A stretch of DNA of 11,849 bases, taken from positions 1-11,849 of the forward strand of contig CAJMHR010000050.1 of NCBI GenBank assembly GCA_905213265.1, written 5' to 3'. Within the stretch, counting starts at the first letter, position 1; each line of letters begins with the position of its first letter. Made by a program: the position numbers and the translations under genes. Positions 1-6,130 of this stretch are shown in pieces. This stretch comes from an uncultured Collinsella sp. Lineage in GTDB: Bacteria; Actinomycetota; Coriobacteriia; Coriobacteriales; Coriobacteriaceae. A model generated the notes under the pieces. It worked only from the letters and a program-made list of their open reading frames with translations. It was not told where the DNA came from and searched no databases.

Positions 1-778
1 CGAACGAGCGGGCGTTCCCGAACCTCGAGAACTCGCCGGCCTCGAACACGAGGTCGGCGGCGGTCGCGGTGTCGACGCCCTTGAGGCAGCGCAGGGAGTC
101 GACCCTCTTCCTCCACCTGGGCTTGCGGGCCTCGGCCTCGACGAGCCCCTCGAGCCTCGCCTTGTCCTCCGCCGCCCGCCTGACCGCGTCGACGTAGTAG
201 GCGAGCACGTCGTTGTCGGCCCTCTCCGCGAACCCTATCGATTCGATCCAGGACCAGTGCGCCCGGGTCCAGTTGCCCTTCCTGCGGCCGGTGGGCGTCC
301 TCTCGTCGAAGACGAGCCCGTGCCTGAGCAGGAACTTGGAGAGCCGCTGCTTCGAGCGCGAGAGGTCGTCCCTCGCGTCCTCGAGCGCCCTGGTCAGGTC
401 GCGGGCGGCCTCGCACTCGTCGTCGGGGACCCACACCTCGACCACGTTGCCGACCGACAGCATGCGGGCGAGGAACTCGGCGTCGTTGCGGTCGTTCTTC
501 CTGCGCCTGTCCGCGCTGGGCTTGATCATCTTCGAGACGGCGCCGACCACGCAGTCGACCCCCAGGCCGGAAAGCCTCTTCTGCAGGTCGAACCCCGTGA
601 CCCCGGACTCGTACACGCACTTGGCCTTGGGGTCCACGGACCGGACCCACCCCGCGACGGCGCCGGCGTCGTAGCCGAAGGTCGCGGCGCGCACCTCCCC
701 GGTCATGACATCGAGGGAGACGGCCTTTATCGAGCGGGCGTGGACGTCGAGGCCGACGAAGGTGGTAGTATCGAGCAT
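1..778 (-). CDS. IS110-family transposase (DEDD recombinase), partial
   Basis: Reading the minus strand from the ATG at 778 gives 259 open codons that run off the window start, so the C-terminus is missing. The protein begins MLDTTTFVGLDVHARSIKA, the typical IS110 opening with the first catalytic Asp at D11. The other DEDD residues are visible: E57 in VYESG, and D96/D99 in KNDRNDAEF. These make up the RuvC-like N-terminal domain. A charged helical linker follows (about 120-220). The start of the C-terminal Tnp_20 domain is seen around residues 226-259 (SLRCLKGVDTATAADL, then FSRFGNARSF). The Tnp_20 catalytic serine lies beyond the edge. Family members are usually 340-420 residues, so roughly two thirds is present, with no frameshift or stop. 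Such enzymes catalyse RNA-guided recombination of the circular element. The ribosome binding site (GGAAGGGG) sits inside the left-end hairpin. Confidence 0.92.
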   Translation of the reverse strand, partial: MLDTTTFVGLDVHARSIKAVSLDVMTGEVRAATFGYDAGAVAGWVRSVDPKAKCVYESGVTGFDLQKRLSGLGVDCVVGAVSKMIKPSADRRRKNDRNDAEFLARMLSVGNVVEVWVPDDECEAARDLTRALEDARDDLSRSKQRLSKFLLRHGLVFDERTPTGRRKGNWTRAHWSWIESIGFAERADNDVLAYYVDAVRRAAEDKARLEGLVEAEARKPRWRKRVDSLRCLKGVDTATAADLVFEAGEFSRFGNARSF

Positions 779-780
779 GG

Positions 781-874
781 GAGCCCCTTCCATGAATGCG
801 GCGTGGCCGCCGCGGCTGAATTAGACACTCACCATTGTCGGCCTAATCCGCGGTCTTTCATGCAGCAGGGGCTC
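781..874 (-). ncRNA. IS110 left-end structured RNA, candidate bridge RNA or RBS-masking hairpin
   Basis: The whole region between the transposase start codon and the presumed element end folds as one imperfect hairpin with four nested helices: 781-787 with 868-874, 791-796 with 857-862, 810-815 with 848-853 (CCGCGG arms), and 820-824 with 843-847. The apical loop is 18 nt (825-842). There are internal loops at 797-809/854-856 and 788-790/863-867, and a 4-nt bulge at 816-819. IS110-group elements are known to encode a bridge RNA in the left end, upstream of the recombinase, whose loops base-pair with target and donor DNA. This structure is in the right place and has internal loops, but it is shorter than the ~177-nt IS621 RNA. 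The outermost helix also covers the transposase Shine-Dalgarno, so translational control is an alternative role. Confidence 0.5.
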
Positions 875-905
875 TCAATGTTTTTATGTCCTGCTCATAT
901 CGTCT

Positions 906-1018
906 CTGCCGGCAGTAAGGGGCAGTCCCCAAGTGCCGGCACATGAAGAACGTCCCCAAGTGCCACATCTGTCCCCTTTGCACCAAAATGGTGCAGATTA
1001 ACCTGTCCCCCATGCACC
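906..1018. repeat. Cluster of short palindromes and direct repeats with GGGACAG cores
   Basis: This stretch between the IS end and the isomerase gene has no ORF of its own. It contains the perfect palindromes CTGCCGGCAG (906-915) and GTGCCGGCAC (933-942). The 13-base direct repeat GTCCCCAAGTGCC occurs at 925-937 and 952-964. A hairpin TGCACCA-aaa-TGGTGCA lies at 979-995. A second TGCACC at 1013-1018 can pair with the same middle GGTGCA (990-995), so two hairpins compete. CTGTCCCC occurs at 970-977 and 1003-1010, which is GGGGACAG on the minus strand. It looks like several overlapping or decayed copies of the palindrome family seen elsewhere in the window. Confidence 0.7.
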
Positions 1019-1086
1019 AAGCGTGCCGCGGGGGCTGCGTTGTGACACAATGGCGTTTGTTCGATTCGTGATGCGAAAGGCCAACT

Positions 1087-2307
1087 ATGGCAAATAAGAA
1101 AAAGAACTCCGAGGCCGCGCCGACGCCCGAGCAGCAGGCCCGCGCTGCCTCCAGCTCTCGCAAGAAGCAGCGCAAGACGTACGTGTCTAAGACCGTCAAG
1201 ATCGTCCTGGTGGTCATCGGCGTGCTGGCAATGCTGCTTTCCGTCTCGGCGATGGCGTGCTCCGGCCTTATGTCGCAGGCCGAGGACACCTCGGGCTACA
1301 AGCTGACCGGCGGTGTTGCTGCAACTATCAACGGCACCAACCTCACCGAGGACACCGTGACCAAGCAGATCATGAGCATGCGCACGTCCAACGGCTACAC
1401 CAAGGATAAGGATTGGGCGCAGTATCTGGTTGACAACGACCTCACGCCCAAGAAGTACCGCAAGCAACTCATCGACTCCTACACGCAGCAGATTCTGCTT
1501 CAACAGGCACAGAAGGAGAACGGCGTGACGGTGTCGGACGAGGAGGTCGAGAAGGCTTGGAAGGACGCGTGCAAGAGCGCGGGTGGTGCCAAGGCCTTTA
1601 AGAAGACGCTTAAGACCTACGGCTATACCGAGGACACCTACAAGGACTCGCTCAAGGAGAGTCTGGCGCAGCAGAAACTCAAGGATGCCGTTGCGCCCAC
1701 GAGCAAGCCCAAGGACAGCGAGATTGTCGATTACATCAACGAGAACCTGTCCAGCTACAACGACGCCCGCCGCTCGTCGAACATCCTGATCAAGGTTGAT
1801 TCCGACGCCTCCGACGAGGACAAGGCTGCCGCCAAGGCCAAGGCGCAGGAGTGCCTGGACAAGATCAACTCCGGTGAGCTGAGCTTTGAGGACGCCGTTG
1901 AGCAGTACTCCGAGGACACCGGTTCCAAGGAGAAGAAGGGCGATGTGGGCTGGGATAAGCTCACCACTTTCGTCGACAGCTACCAGACGGCGCTCGAGGG
2001 ACTCAACAAGGGCGACGTGAGCGAAGTCGTCGAGTCGACCTATGGTTACCACATCATCAAGTGTACCGACTACTTCCATGTCGATAATCAGGTTGATGAC
2101 ATTAAGCAGGTGCCCAGGGACATCAAGAAGTATGTTTCCAACGTGGTGAAGACGCAGGCGGCCAGTACTGCATACAGCGAGTGGCTGGAGCAGTACAAGA
2201 AGGACGCCGACATCACCGTTAACCCCATGCCCAAGGATGTGCCGTACAACGTCAGCCTGAAGGGCGTCACCAAGAGTTCGACCGACGATTCGTCGACGAC
2301 TGAGTAA
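1087..2307 (+). CDS. Membrane-anchored parvulin-type peptidyl-prolyl cis-trans isomerase (PrsA/SurA-like)
   Basis: This is a 406-residue extracytoplasmic foldase that probably isomerises X-Pro bonds in secreted proteins. The N-terminus is a long basic cytoplasmic tail (1-36, rich in K and R). A single hydrophobic segment follows at about 37-57 and ends in SAMAC58. That cysteine resembles a weak lipobox, but the tail is long, so I favour a transmembrane anchor over a lipoprotein. Residues 75-200 form a SurA_N/PrsA-like helical chaperone region. The rotamase domain is at about 226-330, with SSNILIKV, GDVGWD at 285-290, FVDSYQTALEGLNKGDVSEVV, and the family-typical end TYGYHIIKC. The C-terminal tail is acidic and rich in Ser and Thr. 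The start is supported by GAAAGG seven bases upstream. The yqeY-like gene follows after 54 bases that hold a hairpin. Family assignment is strong; client proteins are unknown. Confidence 0.9.
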   Translation: MANKKKNSEAAPTPEQQARAASSSRKKQRKTYVSKTVKIVLVVIGVLAMLLSVSAMACSGLMSQAEDTSGYKLTGGVAATINGTNLTEDTVTKQIMSMRTSNGYTKDKDWAQYLVDNDLTPKKYRKQLIDSYTQQILLQQAQKENGVTVSDEEVEKAWKDACKSAGGAKAFKKTLKTYGYTEDTYKDSLKESLAQQKLKDAVAPTSKPKDSEIVDYINENLSSYNDARRSSNILIKVDSDASDEDKAAAKAKAQECLDKINSGELSFEDAVEQYSEDTGSKEKKGDVGWDKLTTFVDSYQTALEGLNKGDVSEVVESTYGYHIIKCTDYFHVDNQVDDIKQVPRDIKKYVSNVVKTQAASTAYSEWLEQYKKDADITVNPMPKDVPYNVSLKGVTKSSTDDSSTTE

Positions 2308-2312
2308 TCATG

Positions 2313-2338
2313 GGGCGGTGCTCGCGCGAGTGCCGCCC
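2313..2338 (+). promoter_or_regulatory. Intergenic hairpin between the isomerase gene and the yqeY-like gene
   Basis: GGGCGGTGCTCGC (2313-2325) and GCGAGTGCCGCCC (2326-2338) form an uninterrupted inverted repeat with two mismatched positions, five bases after the isomerase stop. No T-run follows, so it is not a classical terminator. It could stabilise the 3' end of the upstream message or partly attenuate transcription into the next gene. The next gene has its own strong Shine-Dalgarno (GAGAGAGGA). Confidence 0.6.
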
Positions 2339-2361
2339 ACGCTATTAGAGAGGATTTGCAG

Positions 2362-2805
2362 ATGACCAACGAAGAGCTGCAGAAGGAAATGATCGCCGCC
2401 ATGAAGGCCAAGGACAAGGTTCGCCTGTCCATCATTCGCCAGGTCAAGGCCGAGGTGAAGAATATCGAGGTCAACGAGCGCCGCGATGTGACCGAGGAAG
2501 ACGTTAACAGCATGATCAAGCGTCTGATCAAGCAGACGAGCGAGACGCTGGAGATGTCCATCAAGGCCGGCACCGACCAGGAGCGTACCGACAACCTGAC
2601 CGAGCAGGTCAAGATTCTGGAGAGCCTGCTGCCCGCGCAGGTTTCGGGCGAGGAGCTCGAGGCCCTGATCGAGCAGGTTATCGCCGAGCTGGGCGCCACG
2701 TCCAAGAAGCAGATGGGCCAGGTTATGGGCGCACTCGGCAAGGCCACCGGCGGCAACTTCGATAAGCCGGCCGCGGCAAAGATCGTCGGCGCCAAGCTCG
2801 CGTAG
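2362..2805 (+). CDS. GatB/YqeY domain-containing protein
   Basis: This 147-residue protein has the usual length for stand-alone YqeY proteins. It opens MTNEELQKEMIAAMKAKDK, continues with LSIIRQVKAEVKN, and ends with the YqeY pattern KKQMGQVMGALGKATGG followed by AAKIVGAKLA. The fold is an all-helical domain related to the tRNA-binding tail of GatB, the amidotransferase subunit that converts mischarged Glu-tRNA(Gln) or Asp-tRNA(Asn). The role of free YqeY proteins is unsettled, and a tRNA-related function is inference. I chose the ATG at 2362, with GAGAGAGGA at a good distance, over an in-frame TTG two codons upstream. The gene probably shares a transcript with the preceding isomerase gene, and a strong terminator follows at 2835. 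Confidence 0.92.
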   Translation: MTNEELQKEMIAAMKAKDKVRLSIIRQVKAEVKNIEVNERRDVTEEDVNSMIKRLIKQTSETLEMSIKAGTDQERTDNLTEQVKILESLLPAQVSGEELEALIEQVIAELGATSKKQMGQVMGALGKATGGNFDKPAAAKIVGAKLA

Positions 2806-2834
2806 GGGCCGAGCGGTACATAGTTGATGTTGAG

Positions 2835-2866
2835 GGGGCGTGGCCGTCATGGTCGCGCCCCTTTTT
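2835..2866 (+). terminator. Rho-independent terminator after the yqeY-like gene
   Basis: The stem is GGGGCGTGGCC (2835-2845) with GGTCGCGCCCC (2851-2861), two mismatched positions, and a five-base loop. Five T residues follow at 2862-2866. It lies 30 bases after the stop and ends the isomerase-yqeY transcription unit. Confidence 0.85.
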
Positions 2867-2878
2867 GCTGGGCTAGGC

Positions 2879-2947
2879 GCTCATTGGGGACGAGCTTAAA
2901 TGAGTGCCCAATGAGCAGGTACTCATTTAAGTCTGTCCCCAATGAGT
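2879..2947. repeat. 27-bp inverted repeat, GGGACAG palindrome family
   Basis: The left arm is 2879-2905 and the right arm 2921-2947. They match at 23 of 27 positions when one is reverse-complemented. Three of the four mismatches cluster exactly at the core, where the right arm (minus reading) has GGGGACAGA and the left has GGGGACGAG. The 15-base loop (2906-2920) contains another copy of CCCAATGAG, also present at the end of the right arm. The element sits between the terminator and the ABC importer promoter region and encodes nothing. Confidence 0.85.
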
Positions 2948-3011
2948 GGGTGGAAGGTTGCGGGTTCTTTACGGGAATGTAGTGTGGGCTGCGGAAACGC
3001 GGTTCTTTCCG

Positions 3012-3017
3012 TACAAT
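3012..3017 (+). promoter_or_regulatory. Candidate -10 box for the amino acid importer operon
   Basis: TACAAT lies 35 bases upstream of the ATPase start, in an AT-richer pocket. No convincing -35 hexamer is found at 16-18 bases spacing, so this is a weak call. The gap from the previous terminator requires some promoter within 2867-3040. Confidence 0.35.
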
Positions 3018-3052
3018 AGTTCAACTCGTGTAAACGCAGGGAAGGGACATTC

Positions 3053-3784
3053 ATGGCAGACATGATCGAGATCAAGCATCTCAACAAGTACTTTGGCGAC
3101 CTGCATGTGCTCAAAGATATCAATCTCACCGTCAAGCGCGGCGAGAAGCTCGTAATGATCGGGCCTTCCGGTTCGGGTAAGTCGACGCTCATCCGTTGCG
3201 TCGATTATCTGGAGGAGCCCACGTCGGGCGAGGTCGTCATCGACGGTACGCCGCTCACCAAAAAGAACCACCTGGAGATGGCTCGCAAGTATAGCTCCAT
3301 GGTGTTTCAGCAGTTCAACCTGTATCCCAACATGACGGTGCTGGGCAACCTGACGCTCGCGCCCATCAAGCTGCAAAAGAAGAGCAGGGAGGAGGCGACC
3401 GAGATCGCCATCGCCGCGCTCAAGCGCGTCGGCATGGCGCATAAGGCCGGCGAGTATCCGCAGAATCTCTCGGGTGGTCAGCAGCAGCGCATCGCCATCG
3501 CCCGTGCCCTGTGCACCAAGCAGCCCATCATCCTGTTTGACGAGCCGACCTCGGCGCTCGACCCCGAGATGGTCCAGGAGGTTCTGGACGTCATGATTGA
3601 GCTCGCGCAGGAGGACATCACCATGATCTGCGTGACGCACGAGATGGGCTTTGCGCGCCAGGTGGCCGACCGCGTCATCTTTATGGAGGACGGCCGCATC
3701 CTGGAGGAGGGTACGCCCGAGCACTTCTTCGATAACCCCGAGAACCCGCGTTGCCGCGAGTTCCTGTCCAAGATTCTGCACTAG
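3053..3784 (+). CDS. Polar amino acid ABC transporter ATP-binding protein (GluA/GlnQ type)
   Basis: This 243-residue cytoplasmic ATPase powers import through the two permeases encoded downstream. All ABC motifs are intact: Walker A GPSGSGKST (37-45), Q-loop VFQQFNL (Q86 or Q87), signature LSGGQQQR (139-146), Walker B IILFDEPT (159-166), D-loop SALD (167-170) and H-loop His196 in VTHEMGF. The QQFNLYPNMTVLGNL stretch and the ending EGTPEHFFDNPENPRCREFLSKIL are characteristic of the PAAT subfamily (GlnQ, GluA, HisP), which handle glutamate, glutamine, arginine or histidine. The start has AAGGGA seven bases upstream; a second ATG at codon 4 is possible. It is the first gene of a four-gene unit ordered ATPase, binding protein, permease, permease, like Corynebacterium gluABCD. 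The substrate is not determined by sequence. Confidence 0.95.
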   Translation: MADMIEIKHLNKYFGDLHVLKDINLTVKRGEKLVMIGPSGSGKSTLIRCVDYLEEPTSGEVVIDGTPLTKKNHLEMARKYSSMVFQQFNLYPNMTVLGNLTLAPIKLQKKSREEATEIAIAALKRVGMAHKAGEYPQNLSGGQQQRIAIARALCTKQPIILFDEPTSALDPEMVQEVLDVMIELAQEDITMICVTHEMGFARQVADRVIFMEDGRILEEGTPEHFFDNPENPRCREFLSKILH

Positions 3785-3792
3785 GCGCGGTG

Positions 3793-4668
3793 ATGGACAT
3801 GACGGATATAACGAGGGCGGCCGTGTCGCGCCGTCACTTTTTGCAGCTGGCGGGCGCCGGTATGTTTGCGCTGACGGGGGCCGCGCTTACCGGTTGCGGC
3901 AACTCCACCAGCGGCGAGGGCTCCGACAAGGGGTCCAAGCTTGCGGCCATCAAGTCACGTGGCCATCTGAATGCCGGCGTTAAGAAGGACGTTCCCGGCT
4001 ACGGCTATTACGACACCGCCAAGGGCCGCTTTGAGGGCATGGAAGTCGATCTGTGCTACCAGATCGCCGCTGCCGTCTTTGGCGTGAGCTACAAGGAGGC
4101 CCGTGCCCAGGAGCTTGTCGAGTTTACCGACGTAACGCCCAAGACGCGCGGCCCGCTGATCGATAACGGCCAACTTGACGTGGTCGCGGCGACCTACACC
4201 ATCACCGACGAGCGTAAGAAGAGCTGGGATTTCTCGACGCCGTACCGCACCGACTACGTGGGACTCATGGTCAAGAAGCGTTCGGGCTTTACCTCGATTG
4301 AGGATCTGGATGGCAAGGTCATTGGTGTGAGCCAGGGTGCCACCACGCAGGGCCTGATCGAGCAGATGATCAAGGACAACGGTTTTAGCTGTAAGCCCGA
4401 GTTTAGGGCCTTTAGCGGCTATCCCATCATCAAGAGTTCGCTCGATGCCGGCAATATCGACGTCTTTGCCATGGACCGCTCCACGCTGGCCGGTTACATG
4501 AACGAGACCGTTGAGCTGTTGCAGCCCGAGGTCAAGTTTGGCGAGCAGGGCTACGGCGTGGCGACCAAGAAGGGCTGCGACCTTTCGGCTGTGGTCGATC
4601 AGGTGATTTGCGATCGCCTGGCCGATGGCTGGCTCGACCAAGAGGTCAAGACCTGGGGTCTTGTATAG
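3793..4668 (+). CDS. Amino acid ABC transporter substrate-binding lipoprotein (GluB-like)
   Basis: This 291-residue extracellular solute receptor starts eight bases after the ATPase stop. The N-terminus carries a twin-arginine-like SRRHFLQLAGAG motif (12-23), then a hydrophobic stretch and the lipobox ALTGC, with C35 as the lipidated residue. This suggests a Tat-exported lipoprotein. The mature part is a family 3 periplasmic-binding-protein fold. It shows the GHLNAGVKKDVPGYGYYD opening, FEGMEVDLCYQIAAAVFG, ATYTITDERKKSWDFSTPY (133-151), and the second-lobe marker DLDGKVIGVSQGATTQ (171-186). These patterns are typical of glutamate/polar amino acid receptors. I prefer ATG 3793 because it leaves a proper n-region; GTG 3790 and ATG 3799 are also in frame. 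The Shine-Dalgarno is weak, so translation is probably coupled to the ATPase gene. Confidence 0.93.
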   Translation: MDMTDITRAAVSRRHFLQLAGAGMFALTGAALTGCGNSTSGEGSDKGSKLAAIKSRGHLNAGVKKDVPGYGYYDTAKGRFEGMEVDLCYQIAAAVFGVSYKEARAQELVEFTDVTPKTRGPLIDNGQLDVVAATYTITDERKKSWDFSTPYRTDYVGLMVKKRSGFTSIEDLDGKVIGVSQGATTQGLIEQMIKDNGFSCKPEFRAFSGYPIIKSSLDAGNIDVFAMDRSTLAGYMNETVELLQPEVKFGEQGYGVATKKGCDLSAVVDQVICDRLADGWLDQEVKTWGLV

Positions 4669-4693
4669 GCGTATCGTCCAAGGAAGGAATCAA

Positions 4694-5440
4694 ATGCTCG
4701 AAGGATTATTTGACGCCGACCGTTGGTCGACGACATTTCAAAACATGGGGCCCTTCTGGGAGGGCTTTGGCGTGACGCTGCAGGTGGTCGTTGCCGGTCT
4801 GCTGCTGTCGCTGGTGCTGGGCACGCTGCTGGGCGTGTTCTCTACCACTCGCTCGCGCGTGCTGCGCGCCATAAGCCGCGTGTACGTGGAGTTTTACCAG
4901 AACACCCCGTTGCCCGTGCAGGTGCTCTTTATGTACATGGCCGGTCCGCAGTTTTTGCAGGCCATAACCGGTGCCGATCAGCCGGTGCGCATCGCGCCGT
5001 TCGTGCTGGGCTTCTTGGGTGTGGGCCTGTATCACGCGGCCTACATTTCGGAGGTCATCCGCACTGGTATCGAGGCGGTTCCGCGCGGTCAGATGGAGGC
5101 GGCCCAGAGCCAGGGCTTCACCCGTGCGCAGGCGTACTGGTACATCGTGCTGCCCCAGACGTTCAAGATTATTCTGCCGCCGCTGTGTAACCAGGCACTC
5201 AACCTGGTCAAGAACACGTCGGTGCTGGCGCTCGTGGCCGGCGGCGACCTTATGTACCGTTCCGACAACTTTGTGAGTCTGTACGGTTACCTGCAGGGAT
5301 ACATCGTCTGCTGCCTTATGTACTTCATCATCTGCTTTCCGCTCGCCATGCTGGTGCAGTGGCTCGAGCGCCGCTCCAAGGATCGTCCGCGCGGCGTGAG
5401 CCTGGCCGAGCTGGGGCTCGACAACGTAGAGGAGGCCTAG
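4694..5440 (+). CDS. Amino acid ABC transporter permease (GluC-like)
   Basis: This 248-residue inner-membrane protein is one half of the translocation channel. It has about five hydrophobic segments, at roughly 24-48, 72-92, 100-120, 165-185 and 203-222. Between the third and fourth lies the EAA loop, SEVIRTGIEAVPRGQMEAAQ then SQGFTRAQAYWYIVLPQ (about 119-155), which docks on the ATPase. YVEFYQNTPLPVQVLFMY (64-81) is the usual signature of the HisM/GlnP family. The start at 4694 is fixed by AAGGAAGGA a few bases upstream; an earlier in-frame start would only add residues overlapping the binding-protein gene. The C-terminal 25 residues are hydrophilic and acidic. It lies 25 bases after the receptor gene and three bases before the second permease gene. 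Confidence 0.95.
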   Translation: MLEGLFDADRWSTTFQNMGPFWEGFGVTLQVVVAGLLLSLVLGTLLGVFSTTRSRVLRAISRVYVEFYQNTPLPVQVLFMYMAGPQFLQAITGADQPVRIAPFVLGFLGVGLYHAAYISEVIRTGIEAVPRGQMEAAQSQGFTRAQAYWYIVLPQTFKIILPPLCNQALNLVKNTSVLALVAGGDLMYRSDNFVSLYGYLQGYIVCCLMYFIICFPLAMLVQWLERRSKDRPRGVSLAELGLDNVEEA

Positions 5441-5443
5441 CGC

Positions 5444-6082
5444 ATGGAAATCTTCAACGCGACCAACCTGCTCTACATTTGGGGCGGCTTTGTTAAGACA
5501 ATCGAGATCTCGGCGCTGTCGATCTTTTTCTCGCTCATCTTTGGCACGGTGCTGGCGCTCGTTAAGAGCTATGCGCCCCGCCCGTTCCGTATTTTGGTGA
5601 GCGCCTATATCGAACTGTTCCGTTGCACGCCAAACCTGCTGTGGATCCTGTTTATCTACTTTATGGTGCAGGGTTTGGACATTGTGATTTCGACCATCGC
5701 CTTTACGCTGTTTACCAGCGCCGTTATGGCCGAGATTGTGCGCGGCGGCCTCAACTCGATTCCGCGCGGCCAGTTTGAGGCAGCGCAGAGCCAGGGCTTT
5801 GGCTTCTTTGCCACCATGCGCTACATCATTCTGCCGCAGACGTTTAAGACGATCATTCCGGCGCTGTTTAGCCAGTGCACGACTGTCATCAAGGACAGCT
5901 CGTATCTTTCGGGCATTAACGTGGCCGAGCTCATGTACACGGCCAACGTCGTGATGGCCCACGCGATCGATCTGTCGCAGGTGCTTATGCTCTACGGCCT
6001 GGTGTTTGCGATGTACTTTGTGCTCAACTTTGGTATCTCGCTGCTGGTCCGCGCATATCAGAGGCGAATGGTGGCAGCGTAG
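5444..6082 (+). CDS. Amino acid ABC transporter permease (GluD-like)
   Basis: This 212-residue polytopic membrane protein is the second channel subunit, starting three bases after the first permease gene, so translation is likely coupled. The family marker YIELFRCTPNLLWILFIY (55-72) corresponds to the RGTPLLVQL region of HisM/GlnP permeases. The EAA loop is AEIVRGGLNSIPRGQFEAAQ then SQGFGFFATMRYIILPQ (about 96-131), contacting the ATPase. Hydrophobic segments lie near 18-40, 50-75, 80-100, 132-150 and 180-202. A pair of different permeases with one ATPase fits a heterodimeric channel. The gene ends the importer operon and is followed within two bases by a hairpin without a T-run, so read-through into the next gene is possible. 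Confidence 0.95.
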   Translation: MEIFNATNLLYIWGGFVKTIEISALSIFFSLIFGTVLALVKSYAPRPFRILVSAYIELFRCTPNLLWILFIYFMVQGLDIVISTIAFTLFTSAVMAEIVRGGLNSIPRGQFEAAQSQGFGFFATMRYIILPQTFKTIIPALFSQCTTVIKDSSYLSGINVAELMYTANVVMAHAIDLSQVLMLYGLVFAMYFVLNFGISLLVRAYQRRMVAA

Positions 6083-6084
6083 AA

Positions 6085-6113
6085 TGTGGCAAAGGGACAG
6101 CCCCTTTGTCACA
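6085..6113. repeat. Short GGGACAG hairpin after the importer operon
   Basis: TGTGGCAAAGGG (6085-6096) pairs with CCCTTTGTCACA (6102-6113), one G-T mismatch, around a five-base loop (acagc). GGGACAG is at 6094-6100. It starts two bases after the permease stop and ends 17 bases before the next ATG. No poly-T follows. It could act as an mRNA 3'-end stabiliser or weak attenuator, and it belongs to the same core-sharing palindrome family. Confidence 0.8.
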
Positions 6114-6130
6114 TAGAGAAAGGAATCGCG

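Larger units (their letters stand above)
1..880 (-). mobile_element. IS110-family insertion sequence, left part, cut by the window start
   Basis: The element consists of a partial IS110-type transposase gene plus about 100 bases of upstream non-coding left end. IS110 elements usually lack terminal inverted repeats, so the outer boundary cannot be fixed from this sequence alone; I place it near 875-890, just outside the last arm of the left-end hairpin. The right end lies outside the window. Codon use in the transposase, with frequent AGG arginine and very high third-position GC, differs from the neighbouring housekeeping genes, as expected for a mobile gene. Confidence 0.85.

Noticed and set aside
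257..946. Long plus-strand open frame opposite the IS110 transposase, 229 codons
   Set aside because: It is the antisense shadow of a very GC-rich gene. Its Val/Leu/His/Arg-rich product has no recognisable motif, and the minus strand encodes a clear transposase with all catalytic residues.
925..1018. CRISPR-like array upstream of the isomerase gene
   Set aside because: Repeats are only 6-13 bases, unevenly spaced, and mostly palindromic; there is no repeat-spacer periodicity and no cas gene.
3751..3792. Upstream extension of the binding-protein gene to an ATG at 3751
   Set aside because: It would overlap the end of the ATPase gene by 34 bases and put 14 extra residues before the twin-arginine signal; the start at 3793 gives a normal signal peptide.
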